Source: Solea solea (lineage: Eukaryota > Chordata > Actinopteri > Pleuronectiformes > Soleidae). From it: 64,000 bases of DNA. Location of the stretch: assembly GCF_958295425.1 (NCBI RefSeq), contig NC_081139.1, positions 23,728,888 through 23,792,887 on the forward strand, in the 5' to 3' direction. Position 1 is the first letter of the stretch, and every line of letters starts with the position of its first letter. The notes under the pieces were generated by a model, which saw nothing but the letters and a program-made list of their open reading frames with translations, was not told where the DNA came from and did no database searches. The position numbers and the translations under genes are program-made. Of the stretch, positions 1 through 10,903 are shown in pieces.

Positions 1-113
1 GTGTCCAGCAAGGTGAGGTAGGGGACATACTGTCGGACTTCTTTAACACAACAAACCTGACAACTCCATGGTGTGTGAAGGAAGGCTGTTTCTTCACACA
101 TACACGTGTGTGC

Positions 114-115
114 AA

Positions 116-150
<35 letters not shown>

Positions 151-190
151 CATGGAGAGAGAGCGAGAGAGAGAGGGAGAGTGAGAGAGA
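114..190. repeat. compound microsatellite (CA)n-(TA)n-(GA)n
   Basis: Three dinucleotide tracts follow each other directly: CA, then about 12 TA units, then an interrupted GA tract. The open frames crossing it on both strands are low-complexity artefacts. Confidence 0.97.
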
Positions 191-2534
191 AATCCCTGAC
201 CTCTGTGGTGTGAAATGGAGGGCTGGGGAGGGAGGGCGGGGGTGCAAAGTGAGGCAAGAGAGCTGTCAGAAGAATTCATCCCAGGGACACTTGATGGAAG
301 TTCAGATGCAAGCCCTCATCATGCAGGCAGAGCACATCTCAATTCAAGCGATTCACCAAGCAGAGCGCAAATCAAGGCGCACCCTCCATGTCCGCTATTT
401 GAACTCTGTCACGGATGTAAACATGAGAATCTGCTCATCAGCGTTGATGGTGGAGAATTCTGACATTTGCTGTTATCACCTTTTTTTCTTCTTCTTTTTT
501 TCACACTGCGCTCTCCGATGGCGGAAAGGAGGAAAATCATTGTCTTGAAAGAATACACAAAGTCATCCTCCAATAAATACTTGGCTGTGGGGTTTGTTTG
601 CGCATGGATGCTGAGGACTGACCTGCTCTGCTGCAACGATAGACTGTTGAGTGATGATTAATGGTGTCCAATCAGACTGTTGTGCAGTCGCCTCTCTACA
701 CCCAGGGGTGTCTATGGAAATCATTTCCACACCCTGAAATTGATACCCACTCTTTCCTCTGCCTGACTTTCTCTGTACATTTGACCTAATCAAGTGCACA
801 AGATAAATATGGGCCGGTCCTGTGTTGAGGTCTTGATCGTGTTTACACTCTCTTTCTGCATTGCAGAAGATCACTAATCGGCAGTGAGTTATGACAATAA
901 TAACAAAGCTTCCTTATAATAAGGTAATCAATTCAATCTACTGTCATTTGGTGCAGATTAATGCTCCATCTTTGTTCCCCATAGGATGGGCATAATTGAA
1001 GATTTCTGCAACTATTGACTTACGTCGAGTAAACATCTGTTGTTTAATATTCTTTCTTGAGTGCATCCATTAATTATAATTGTGCCCAATTAACAGAGTT
1101 CACATTCAGAAGAATATATTGGGATTCAGCCTGGTGTCTGATGAATGAGGTGCCAGGTTTCCCCACAACATCACTCATATTTTCTTCTTTTTTTTCCCTC
1201 CTGCACACACCGCTTCCTGCTATAGCAGTTAACATTGCCCTTTTTGCAAATCTCCCATAAACCCTCAGAAGTAGGTGAACTCTGATCTTCTTGCAAAGGA
1301 TGAGATTTTATTACCAAAACAATCACACAAACCACATTTGACATTTGCACAACAAATTCCCATTGTTAAGCCCCAAGGAAACTTGTGGTGCTGGATTTCC
1401 ATCGAACACCCACATGCTTGGCCTTTTCTCTCCATGGAAATGCTGCAGCGCTGACTCTTCGGAGACCCTCTGTGGGTAAGGGTTGCAAAGAATTTGCAAA
1501 AAGACAGAGGGGGGAGCAGGATTATAGCCTCTCTCTTTGCTTCAGAGTAATGCAGCTCTCTCGGAGGAGAAGAAATCAGAGGATGGGGTCAAGCAAGGAT
1601 ATTGAATGGGCCTTCAGACGAGTCTGAATTTCAGGATATCTATGCTGACATGAAACCACCAAATTAAATTCAGTGCAATTGAATCCCCCATTTCTCTGCT
1701 CCAGAACTCCTTCTCTTTCAAAGCAGGCCAAGAGGAAAAATCAATAGTGTATGTATTGATATTAATGTTTGGCGTTATGCCTCGAAATGAAATCAGAGCT
1801 GCAGAGGGGAGCATAAGGCCTTCATTAACAACATGTGTTGAAATCAAATTACAATGCTGTTCAGTCTCACAGGTGGTTTTTCTCCAGGTAAACCAAACTG
1901 TTTACCTCCGTCACAGCCCGGCTGCACTGCAAACAAGAAACTGCAACACTGGAGAAGGAATTTTACAAAAGGTAAAGCAAATTCCTCCTCAATGGTTCTT
2001 TTATTTATGCCCTTTCGGGACTTTGTTCAAAAGAATATCCCAGTGATGTGCTATGGGCCGTTTCTTCATGGTAATACCTATTTAGTAGTTCTATGCAATG
2101 TGTCACTTCGAATCAATGGAATGATTCATAGAACCCATTCCATTTACATGAAACAAATGCATGCAGTTCGTATTATCCTCAAGCCTTTTCAGACATACCA
2201 TGCACATTGTATTCAGACGCTTATTAAATTGGTGTGTACCTCAGCAAGAAGCAAATTTTATTTTGCGTTCTTTTGTTTGGCGAGTATCATTAAAAGAGTC
2301 CTTTGCAGCACTTTGACAGAAAATGAGAGTCCCTGGGATGACAAATTTAGCGGATTTAGCTTTTATATTACTGATGCAGCTCTTTCTGAAACACAAGTGA
2401 AACACTAAGCTGTTATGCACAAAACCCAGCAGACACTAAGGAGGTGGATTTAGATAAATGGGATGGAGGACATGAAAAGAATATCTGCTGTCAATAGATT
2501 TACTGGGGCTATCACACACTCCTGATTTCCTGGG
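191..2534. other. non-coding stretch, nothing recognised
   Basis: Mixed-composition DNA with no repeat family or gene that I recognise. The longest open frame (1854-2408, plus strand, 184 codons) has no domain, repeat or bias suggesting a protein and is read as chance. Short T-rich tracts lie near 481-500 and 1185-1200. Confidence 0.6.
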
Positions 2535-2860
2535 TTCAGTTCACGAAATCAGTCTGGAGGAAACGGCGGTAGCAATGATTGGTAGGCAAGAGGCAAACAC
2601 CTTGAAAAGTGGAGTTATACATGGAAACTGATCACTAAACAGCAGATGCTGGAACGCTGTGCACAAAACAAACTGACAGGAAAGAATGGGAAACACAAGG
2701 AGCAAGGGGAGATAATGAGCCACAGGTGTAACCATAATGAACAGATGTGGAATCAGGAGAGCCATAAGAACAAGAAGCAAAACTATAAGACACACAGGGA
2801 CGAGCAAATACAATATACTCTGAAGAAGTAAAACAAAACGAGATACACCAGGAAAGAAAC
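2535..2860. repeat. possible unclassified dispersed repeat
   Basis: A purine-rich stretch of short phrases (acaggtg, caaggag, aaacaaact) in the style of the A-rich dispersed repeats at 28800-29360 and 52070-52590. I could not align it base by base with those copies, so membership is only a suspicion. Confidence 0.3.
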
Positions 2861-3074
2861 TGAAAAGGCAATCTCAAAAAAAAAAAAACATCAAAAAGGT
2901 GCAAAAGAAAATCTATGGTATTGCTTAAACTGCCACAAAAAGATCTGGGGGGTTTTCACATCCAGATTGAATCTATATTAGTTTTGAAAGTCTTCCACTT
3001 CATAGGATATCAGGTTCATATTAAAGTCAGATACAAGACATGTGTAGTTATGATCATGAACCATCAAATCTGAC

Positions 3075-3125
3075 CTCTCATTCACTCATTGTCTACCACT
3101 TAATCCTCTACGTGAGGGACACGGG
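3075..3125 (-). mobile_element. 3' tail fragment of a SINE-like fish repeat
   Basis: On the minus strand this reads like the tail of the repeat seen at 8555-8741 and 63274-63535: a GAGGATTAAGTGGTAGACAA phrase followed by an ATGAGTGAATG end. Only the tail remains. Confidence 0.5.
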
Positions 3126-3964
3126 AATATTCGTCATGTTGCCTATTCTGATTCTGATGGAATTGAAACTTGGAATTTGATCAATGTGGCTGGTAATGTG
3201 AACAAAGCAGAATTCGCTGACTTTATGCATTTCCTCACGGTGAGGTGAAGCAGAAAAAAGAAAAAAAGAAAAAATAGAGATCAGCCAATTTGACCTTATA
3301 TTAATACATTATTTTGTTTTTCTTGCTATCGTGTTGTTGAACAGTATGGCATTGATTAAAGCATAATTAAAAGCTTTTCAAACAACTAAATGTTTCAATT
3401 AAGGTCAAAATGTAAATATAAGATTCTATTTTGGGTTCATATATTTGTACATCTGCCTCCCCAGTCATGAACCTCACCGCACATCACTGACACATATGTT
3501 AACGTGCTAAACTGGATTAAAGGCCCTGTGAATTAAATGGAGCGATATAATATCACTTTACACATTATATATACAGTATGTTAGGAAAAAGGTGAAAAAA
3601 ACAACAGCTGTGGAACAAGGAATTAAAGAGTAAAGAATGAAAACATTTTCTCTCCTGGATTATGTTTAAGATTTTATAGGCATGTGTAAAAATATGCTAC
3701 AATGATGCAAACCAAAGTTAGAAGATAACATCTCCTCAAATGCTTCAGGATGTAAAAACCCCAGTGTGTGTTATGCACTCACTTGTAAGCAATTGCACCT
3801 GCTCCTCCCCTTTTTTTAGCTTCTTCCATGGATGCAAAAACATGGAAACCTGTCACTTTCAAAATTTGTAAATGAAGAACACAACAACAGATTCCTGCTG
3901 TCACAGCGAAATGTGTCCTGAATGCAAACACTGACAAACAGCACTTTGGTCCCCACTAAAGCAT

Positions 3965-4003
3965 GTGCGTGTGTGTGTGTGTGTGTGTGTGCGTGTGTGT
4001 GTG
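3965..4003. repeat. (GT)n microsatellite
   Basis: About 19 GT units with one GC interruption. Confidence 0.98.
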
Positions 4004-4615
4004 CAGGGACACACTACTACACTACAATACAATTCTGTCCATGCTAACGATGGTATGATGATACAGTGATTCAAAGACATTTTAATTTATGATACCTCAT
4101 GATGTATGTGCAACAGAACAGGAAAAAAAGTATTTCTTCACAGTATTTGTATTTATTCACAATGTTTCAAAAACTCAAAGTGTTAAATAATACATAAATA
4201 TTTATTGGTAAAAGAGCAAACTGCCAGAAAGCAGATCATTTCTGGACTTAAATGAACAAAGTATGGCTAGCTTCTCTTGAATCCTTTCAGTCACATTTAT
4301 CAAAAATAAATGTAAGCCAATGATATATCAGACATATTTAATCGACACAATTTCAGCCATTTGTTTTTTAGACCATACATGTTAGATAGTTGGATGTCAT
4401 GCTGTGTTTCAGTTCAAATCCAAAAAGGAGGACAACTGAGCGCCCGGCTGGAGGCTGCACCGGACATGGTATTTCAAATCTGGACTGTCCAGTCTAAATC
4501 TGGACATATGGCCATCCTAGGACATAGGACAAATGTCACTTCTCTACATGTTCACTAAATACTTTTATATTATAACGATGAAAAGTGGTGTTTAACTACT
4601 TTGTTCCCCCACTAA

Positions 4616-4648
4616 ATACAATACAATACAATACAATACAATACAATC
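4616..4648. repeat. (ACAAT)n pentanucleotide array
   Basis: Six or more near-perfect copies of a 5-bp ACAAT unit. Confidence 0.97.
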
Positions 4649-4942
4649 CTCGTCAGAATACAAATATATCACATAGACATGCCAATCCAAAACTCTGATC
4701 CGATACAGCTAATTTGCAAACAAATTTCATTCCAAACGAGAGGGCTGATAATGTGCCAATCGTCATTCAGCCGATCCAGTCGTGACTTCCTTGTTTGGTG
4801 CTATTTTGTGTCTGATTCACATAATGTGACGTATTTACATTTTTGGTACTACTGGAAAAGGTTGAGAACATGATGAAAACAAAGTCCCAGTTGCAGAAAA
4901 TGAGATGGATAGTAGACAGTGAGGGGACCATCTATGATCTAG

Positions 4943-5704
4943 CAGTGGTATTATTATTATTATTACTATTTTATTTTTTTTTAATAATCAAATTAATGTG
5001 TGTCTGAACGTGTCTGAATTCCATTACTTTTTCAGTATGTTATGATTATATTTCCAGAAAGAATATGGTTATTTTTTGTGAAGCTGAGCTGGATTTTCCT
5101 GGATGTCATTAAACGCATCATAGCTCCGTGGACCAGCTGTAGTAGCATTGCTGGCCTTTCGTTGAAGCTGCTATTTCCTATTTGGTTATAACTTTGACTG
5201 ACGTGTGTCGTCAGCCAATCAAAATTGGTGATTGTCATCAACGACGTTTGAACCTTTGGCGGGTTTTGAAGTAAGCTATGACCACTGCTTTAACACCACC
5301 GATCCATCATGTTTCTGATCTCCTTCGTGTGCACTTTTCACGGCGATCGTTTGGAGAAAAGAAGGAAATAATTTCAAGAGGAAGACCTACACCCAAGAGG
5401 TACATCATTTACGGTAGTTTGAGTGTTAATGATAAATTGATAAAAATTTTTAGAAGTGGTGAGGACAAAACTGTTGATCACAAATAGTGATACCGTGGAC
5501 GTGTCCCGCCGCGTAGTTGACGCCTATGCTTATGTGGAAGCTTGTTTTTGTGTCATATAGTGGCTTGTGAAATTGTGACATAACGCAAGATGTGGTGGTA
5601 ATGATGCAGTAGCCCATAGATGCGCAGTGGTGTGCGTGTGCGCTATGGCGTGTTTTTTCTTTTTTTACTGAAGGCCCTGACTGAAACCCCACGGTCCACT
5701 ACTG
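4943..5704 (+). mobile_element. hAT-type DNA transposon, internally deleted, with intact target-site duplication
   Basis: The ends are CAGTGGTA on the left and, read inward on the minus strand, CAGTAGTGGACCGTGGGG on the right. A perfect 8-bp direct repeat, TGATCTAG, flanks the element at 4935-4942 and 5705-5712, which is the hAT insertion signature. The 762-bp element holds a (TTA)n tract at 4950-4964, a promoter-like region with a CCAAT box near 5215, and the start of a transposase-like frame at 5278-5487. The catalytic part is missing, so it could only have moved in trans. The exact target duplication suggests a fairly young insertion. The family name is inferred from end sequence and duplication length. 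Confidence 0.88.
5278..5487 (+). pseudogene. relic N-terminus of a hAT/ZMYM-like transposase
   Basis: A 69-codon frame from the ATG at 5278 lies inside the hAT element. Residues of about 17-40 contain FSRRSFGEKKEIISRGRPTP. This resembles the segment with an EKxEI core and a GRPTP/GRPxP end found near the N-terminus of fish hAT and zinc-finger-MYM-like transposase proteins. Nothing after residue 40 is recognisable, and no zinc finger, DDE catalytic residue or hAT dimerisation region follows before the element ends. It therefore looks like a truncated transposase with no expected activity. The family match is from memory of the motif; a translated search against fish hAT proteins would settle it. 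Confidence 0.5.
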
Positions 5705-5712
5705 TGATCTAG

Positions 5713-6071
5713 TCACTACTTCCATAGTAAAATGAGATTTTTGAGGGTTTTTTTCAGCTCATAGAATAGATTTGCATCCTTTGTTCAAATTGTTCTTGAA
5801 GAAGCACAGCTGGAGTCTGTATCCATCTTACATCTGCTTCCTCGGATCAAATGGATGTGAAAATATTGTGAATATTGGTGCCACTTTACCCATTACACAA
5901 CTGAAGGGCAGGCATCACGGTGACAAAAAGGAAGATTTATCAAAGACGAAATCCCACATGACAAACGCAAAGCATTTGATTTTCAAAGGGATGCAGATAT
6001 CAGCACTTTTAAATCGCTTGACCAGACCAGGCCTTTCCTCTCTCTTATCTTTCATCTCAAGAGCTGGCCCC
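5713..6071. other. non-coding spacer
   Basis: Lies between the hAT element and the first copy of the duplicated segment. A 111-codon plus-strand frame (5772-6107) runs across the duplication boundary; I recognise nothing in it. Confidence 0.5.
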
Positions 6072-7141
6072 CAGGAAAGAAATGATGGAAGGCTGCTTAA
6101 TATTTAAATGCATCCAGGCTTGACAAGTTCATGCTTTTATTCGGATCTGATATGAATATTGAAAACCCTGCTTCATAAGCACCCAATACTGGTTCTGAAG
6201 AAAGCTTAATAGAAGATTGCCGTGCCTGCATTGTCTGTCAGCGGTCTGAGAGGGGAATGAAGAGGCCACTTAAGATTCATCTTAAATTGCATTAATCATG
6301 GTTTCTGTAATTATGAATAAACGCACAGTTCACTGTCACAGTTACGGTAGATATCTGCGATCCATTTTCTTACACATTTGGTTTATTGGTTTAGTCTATA
6401 GACAAAATAGGATTTTATAAGACTTTTACCAAACATTGCAGTTTAATGGTGTAATAACACATGCTGTTGTCATTTCATCCATACAATCTGTTTTTATTCA
6501 TACAGGAAAAGTCTTTAAATGGAAAAGAGAGTTGAGGAAGTAGACTAGAAGTAGTCAATAGATCACCAAATTCATAAAGACACATTTTCTGGAAATAAAT
6601 ACTACATTTCTTTGCCATAAATCCAGTCCATTTTATGATATTTTCTAGAAAAGTAATAAAAAATGGAACTTGCTGGCAGAGCAAAGAGAAAACATCATCG
6701 TCTCATCGATGTTAGTTTTCTTCCTCAGAGAAGCTTGTTTATTTGCAACACATTTTATGGCCAGTCAATAATCTGCTTTTGAGATATTTGCAGCATCACA
6801 ATCAATGGATTAATGTACAATATAACATGCTTTAAAAAGGACAGGCTGGCAAATGTGTCAAAATATGGAGCATCATTTTATGAACAAATAACAAATAATA
6901 AAATATTGCTATTTTGTTGGAAAGCATTTTTGACAAAAATGTTGTTAAAGGAAGTTCCTTTTCTGCTAATACAAAACTACTCATATGCAGCTCCAAACTG
7001 GACGTATAAAACAGCAGCACTGCTGTAGGCTGTTGTTGGAAATCCGATTTCACAAGTGCAAAAACTTACATATTTTTTTTGTTCGACTGACAAACACAAA
7101 AATAAACCGAGACGCTTTTTTGCTGTCAGTGCATCATTTCA
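6072..7141. repeat. duplicated segment, copy 1
   Basis: About 1.07 kb matching 8742-9701 in the same orientation. The match starts at CAGGAAAGAAATGATGG and ends at TGTCAGTGCATCATTTCA. Copy 1 is longer because copy 2 lacks several blocks, including roughly 100 bp around 6835-6925 and about 45 bp around 7065-7110. Outside indels the copies look highly similar by eye. A minus-strand frame of 69 codons (6475-6684) is shared with copy 2 but resembles nothing known, so its sharing may just reflect recent duplication. Confidence 0.95.
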
Positions 7142-7963
7142 GGATTGTCTTGAACACTCTACACAAGTACACAAGAATGCAGCTTGACGCGTGTTCTCCG
7201 GGAGGATATGCCAGCAAACCGAACACACCATCTGGGATCTGGGTGAAATGATTTCCTCAATGATGATCTCAGCATGGGGATGAAGAAGCTAAAAGGGACA
7301 AGAAGCAATGAGAGTCCCTGCCAGGACATTGGTCCAGTCGGGGTCTCAACAAGTGCCAGTTTGGACCCGTCAGTGCCGATGAATAATGCTGGAGAGTCGC
7401 CTGTGGCCATTCTCTTCGTGAGAGAGGGCAGAGAATAGTTGAGAAGTGTCTGTGTGCATGAACGCACGTGCATGCACTGTTACTCTCTGTATATGTGTGT
7501 TGGGAGTGAGCGCCTCAGGTGAAACTGGAGACTGTGAATCCTCACAGGAACAGACAAGTGTGCAGCTATAGTGGTCGGAGCCATCAAACTTGACATGTCA
7601 TGAGTGACCAGGCCACTGGGATTGGTCAGACACGGAGAAGACAGGGCCCGGTGTGAGCCAGCTCTCACGGGGTCGTCTTCCTTTCTTCCTTCCTCTCCAG
7701 TGCCCGCCATTAAAACAACTATTGCGTCTGAGCTCCAGATTTGACAGATCAATGATCCGCACAGGCTTTGTCAAACCTCCCGCAATTCAGACACACTCTG
7801 CCACAACTCTGCACCTATCAGATGCTCTGACGTTCATAAGCAAAGTGTGTTTGGCTTTGGTTTTCCTGATGCAATCAATATATCCCATCATTTCTGGGAG
7901 GATATAAACGGACAACAGTGGCTGGAGATATGGGATGGGAAGTTCCAAACATATCACATAAAG
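7142..7963. other. spacer between duplicate copies, no recognised gene
   Basis: Relatively GC-rich for the window. Two minus-strand frames (7159-7473, 104 codons; 7480-7752, 90 codons) stay open. The first has a non-repetitive composition, but I know no protein like it and see no convincing splice signals. Confidence 0.45.
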
Positions 7964-8499
7964 CAGAGGTGTCAAAGTGGCGGCCCGTGGGCCACATGCA
8001 GCCCCTCAATCAATTCCATGTGGCCCTCGACCTCCTCTTCCTTTAGACACAGCATGTGTGTCCGAGACACAGCTGCTAGTGAGATGATCGAATATACTGT
8101 AGATACTGAATATGTTAATCAGCAATACTTTTATAATAGTAATAACAAGACATTGGGTTATAATGAGCACATTTAGTGCATTACGTTCAACATTAAATTA
8201 CATATACTGTATATGAGCTTGTTTGGTGTTTTAATAACAGTTTTCCACATTATTTTTTACTTCATTTTAGATTTATTTTCTATGTTTTTGATTTGATTTT
8301 GATTTTTACACCATATTTATGTTCACATCAGTCGAATCTTGAAACTCCGTGAGATATCATTATGAATATCCTAATTGTTGTAGTTTTAAGCTCATGTTGC
8401 CCACACACCACTGACCAGTTGTTGTTTTTCCCACTTTCTTTTCTCAAGACCGGCCCCCTCTGTAATCGGCCCTGAGGTCTTTTGAGTTTGACACCGCTG
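7964..8499. mobile_element. hAT-like non-autonomous element
   Basis: The left end CAGAGGTGTCAAA and the right end (inward) CAGCGGTGTCAAA form 12/13-matching terminal inverted repeats. These are typical of the widespread CAG-GTGTCAAA hAT ends in vertebrates. Sub-terminal GC-rich phrases (GGCGGCCCGTGGGCCACATG on the left, GGCCCTGAGG on the right) also fit. The flanks ACATAAAG and ACATCAGC match at 5 of 8 positions, so the target duplication has decayed. No transposase coding is left in 536 bp. Confidence 0.82.
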
Positions 8500-8554
8500 A
8501 CATCAGCATCAGCTTTGGATTAGCTTTGTTAACATGTATGACCGTCGACCACTC

Positions 8555-8741
8555 ACTCTTATTGTCTACCACTTTATCCTCCACATGAGTATCCAATGAA
8601 CCTATGCATGTTTTTGGACTGTGGAAGGAAACTGGAGAACCCAGAGAAAAGCCATGCGCACACATGGAGAACATGCAAACTCTACACAGAAGGGTCCGCG
8701 GTTGAAACAGGATTCGGACCGGTGACCTTCTTGCTGTGAAG
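8555..8741 (-). mobile_element. SINE-like fish interspersed repeat, truncated
   Basis: Minus-strand copy of a repeat marked by AACATGCAAACTC, TTTTTGGACTGTGG and ACAGGATTCGGACCGGTGACC. Related copies lie at 17241-17580 and 63274-63535. The head stops at TTGCTGTGAA, exactly where duplicate copy 2 begins, so its 5' end was lost at that junction. Confidence 0.75.
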
Positions 8742-9701
8742 CAGGAAAGAAATGATGGAAGGCTGCTTAATATTTAAATGCATCCAGGCTTGACAAGTTC
8801 ATGCTTTTATTTGGATCTGATATGAATATTGAAGCACAAAATACTGGTTCTGAAGAAAGCTTAATAGAAAGATTGCCATGCCTGCATTGTCTATCAGTGG
8901 TCTGAGAGGGGAATGAAGAGGCCACTTAAGATTCATCTTAAATTGCATTAATCATGGTTTCTGTAATTATGAACAAACCCACAGTTCACTGTCACAGTTA
9001 CAGTAGATATCTGCAAAAGGCTCACTTTCTTACACATTTGCTTTATTGGTCTATAGATCTATCTTTATTTTCTGAAATTAACAACTTTTGACTAAATAGA
9101 ATTTTGTAAGACTTTTACCAAACATTGCAGTTTAATGGTGTAATAACATGAAGCAAGGTATGAGCAGTTCTGTTGTTATTTCATCCATACAATCTTTTTT
9201 TGTAAAAAGTTTTTTCATACAGGAAAAGTCTTTAAATGGATAAGAGAGTTGAGGAAGTAGACTAGAAGTAGTCAATAGATCACCAAATTCATAAAGACAC
9301 ATTTTCTGGAAATAAATACTAAATTTCTTTGCCATAAATCCAGTCCATTTTATGCTATTTTCTAGAAAAGTAATACAAAATTTAACTTGCTGGCAGAGCA
9401 AAGAGAAAACATCATCGCCTCATCGATGTTAGGTTTCTTCCTCAGAGAAGAACAAATTTTATGGCCAGTCAATAATTTGCTTTTGAGATATTTGCAGCAT
9501 CACAATCAATGGATTAATGTACAATATAACATGCATTTTTGACAGAAATGTTGTTAAAGCAAGTTCCTCTTCTGCTAACACAAAACTATTCATGTGCAGC
9601 TCCAAACTGGACGTATAAAACAGCAGCACTGCTGTAGGCTGCTGTTGGAAATAAGATTTCACAAGTGCAAAAACGCTTTTTGCTGTCAGTGCATCATTTC
9701 A
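8742..9701. repeat. duplicated segment, copy 2
   Basis: Same-orientation copy of 6072-7141 carrying deletions and small insertions. One insertion, AAGCAAGGTATGAGCAG near 9151, has no counterpart in copy 1. The deletion at 9535 joins sequences sharing a GCATTTTTGAC / GC microhomology. The minus-strand frame corresponding to copy 1 here runs 89 codons (9132-9401). The left edge abuts the truncated SINE-like repeat directly. Confidence 0.95.
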
Positions 9702-10861
9702 CAGTGCACAGAATGACTTTGCCATATTTTACAGCACAATATTTAAAAATTGTATATTTTGCATGGTCACCCAATGAGCTTATGAGCTGAAATTGTTATT
9801 CATTTGAACAACAATAGGACACAAGCTCCTATGAAAGTCTACTCTGAAACATCATCCATTTTTGCATCACAGGTTTCTGTACAATGAAGTTCCTGAAATA
9901 AATAAGCTAATACTAGTAAAATATATAAATATGTGTCTATTTGCTCAATACATACCCATTTCCAAACATTTGTCAGTGTCTCCCCGAGCAAAGCTAATGA
10001 TACTCCTGTGTTGCCATCCATGTGTGTCCATGCGACACACATGTGCCTGCTTGTTTGTTGCAGTTGTAAGACAGTAAGTAAATGACAGGAGAGTGACGTG
10101 ATGTGTGTGTGTGTGTGTGTGTGTGTGTGAGTGAGACACCATGCTGCCACACACTTCCATGTGTGCATGCATGTGACATGTTGAGTAGCAGTGCCAGCTG
10201 AAAATAAGGCTCCCTCAAATGTCAGTGTCAACCAAATGTACAATGTTACTCTCTCATAGTTATACAGTAGATTCTATGTGATAACACGAAAGGCAACGAT
10301 CCCTATTTGCACAGTTACACTCAGGAACTGTACCAATCTCCTGGAGGGGTTTAAAGTCAATAAATGTTTCATGATGACATAAGAGATGTCTTTAATGTGT
10401 GCTGATTATTTTAGTTCATTTATTTTCATTGTATGTTTATGAAAAACTTAAGCTGTGCCTCAGAAAGGGAAACGTTGCTTTAGCAGATCTTATTTATATC
10501 TTATTACATATCCTTAGGAGAAGGCCGGATTAATTCGTTTGAAACCCAGCTGTAAAATCATCTGCAACTTTTGTAATGAACCACTGCAACTGTCGTTCTT
10601 TTGGTGCCTTACAAACGCGCGAGGGTTGCATACTTTTGTGCATGATATTTAAATCAAGAGTCAATCAATCATGAAGGCAAACAACTGACTGACTTTGTAA
10701 TTTACCTGGAAACTGGACACATTTGCATCAGTGGGAGTTGCGAGGCGTTGAAATGGATGAAACTTATGTTTATTGAGCGTTTCCGTCCATGAAAACATCA
10801 TCTGTATATGTGAAGCTGCAATTATAAAGTCAGGCTTTTCCGTGTGTTAACATCATTATGC
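9702..10861. other. non-coding stretch with (GT)n tract
   Basis: Nothing coding is recognised. The minus-strand frame at 9839-10243 owes part of its length to the (GT)n tract. A (GT)n microsatellite lies at 10102-10129. Confidence 0.6.
10102..10129. repeat. (GT)n microsatellite
   Basis: Fourteen uninterrupted GT units. Confidence 0.98.
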
Positions 10862-10903
10862 TATGTGAGTAACTACTGTTTGAGAACAGTAGTTACTCAC
10901 ATA
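10862..10903. repeat. perfect inverted repeat (hairpin)
   Basis: The 19-bp arm TATGTGAGTAACTACTGTT (10862-10880) is exactly complementary to 10885-10903, with the 4-nt loop TGAG. It is not obviously part of a larger transposon. Confidence 0.97.

Larger units (their letters stand above)
2861..4942. other. AT-rich non-coding stretch with short tandem repeats
   Basis: Contains poly-A at 2877-2888, a SINE-like tail at 3075-3125, a (GT)n tract and an ACAAT pentanucleotide array (listed separately). I see no coding signal. Confidence 0.6.

Noticed and set aside
1854..2408. 184-codon open frame
   Set aside because: No domain, no codon-bias signal, no similarity I recognise; AT-moderate DNA gives such frames by chance in a 64-kb window.
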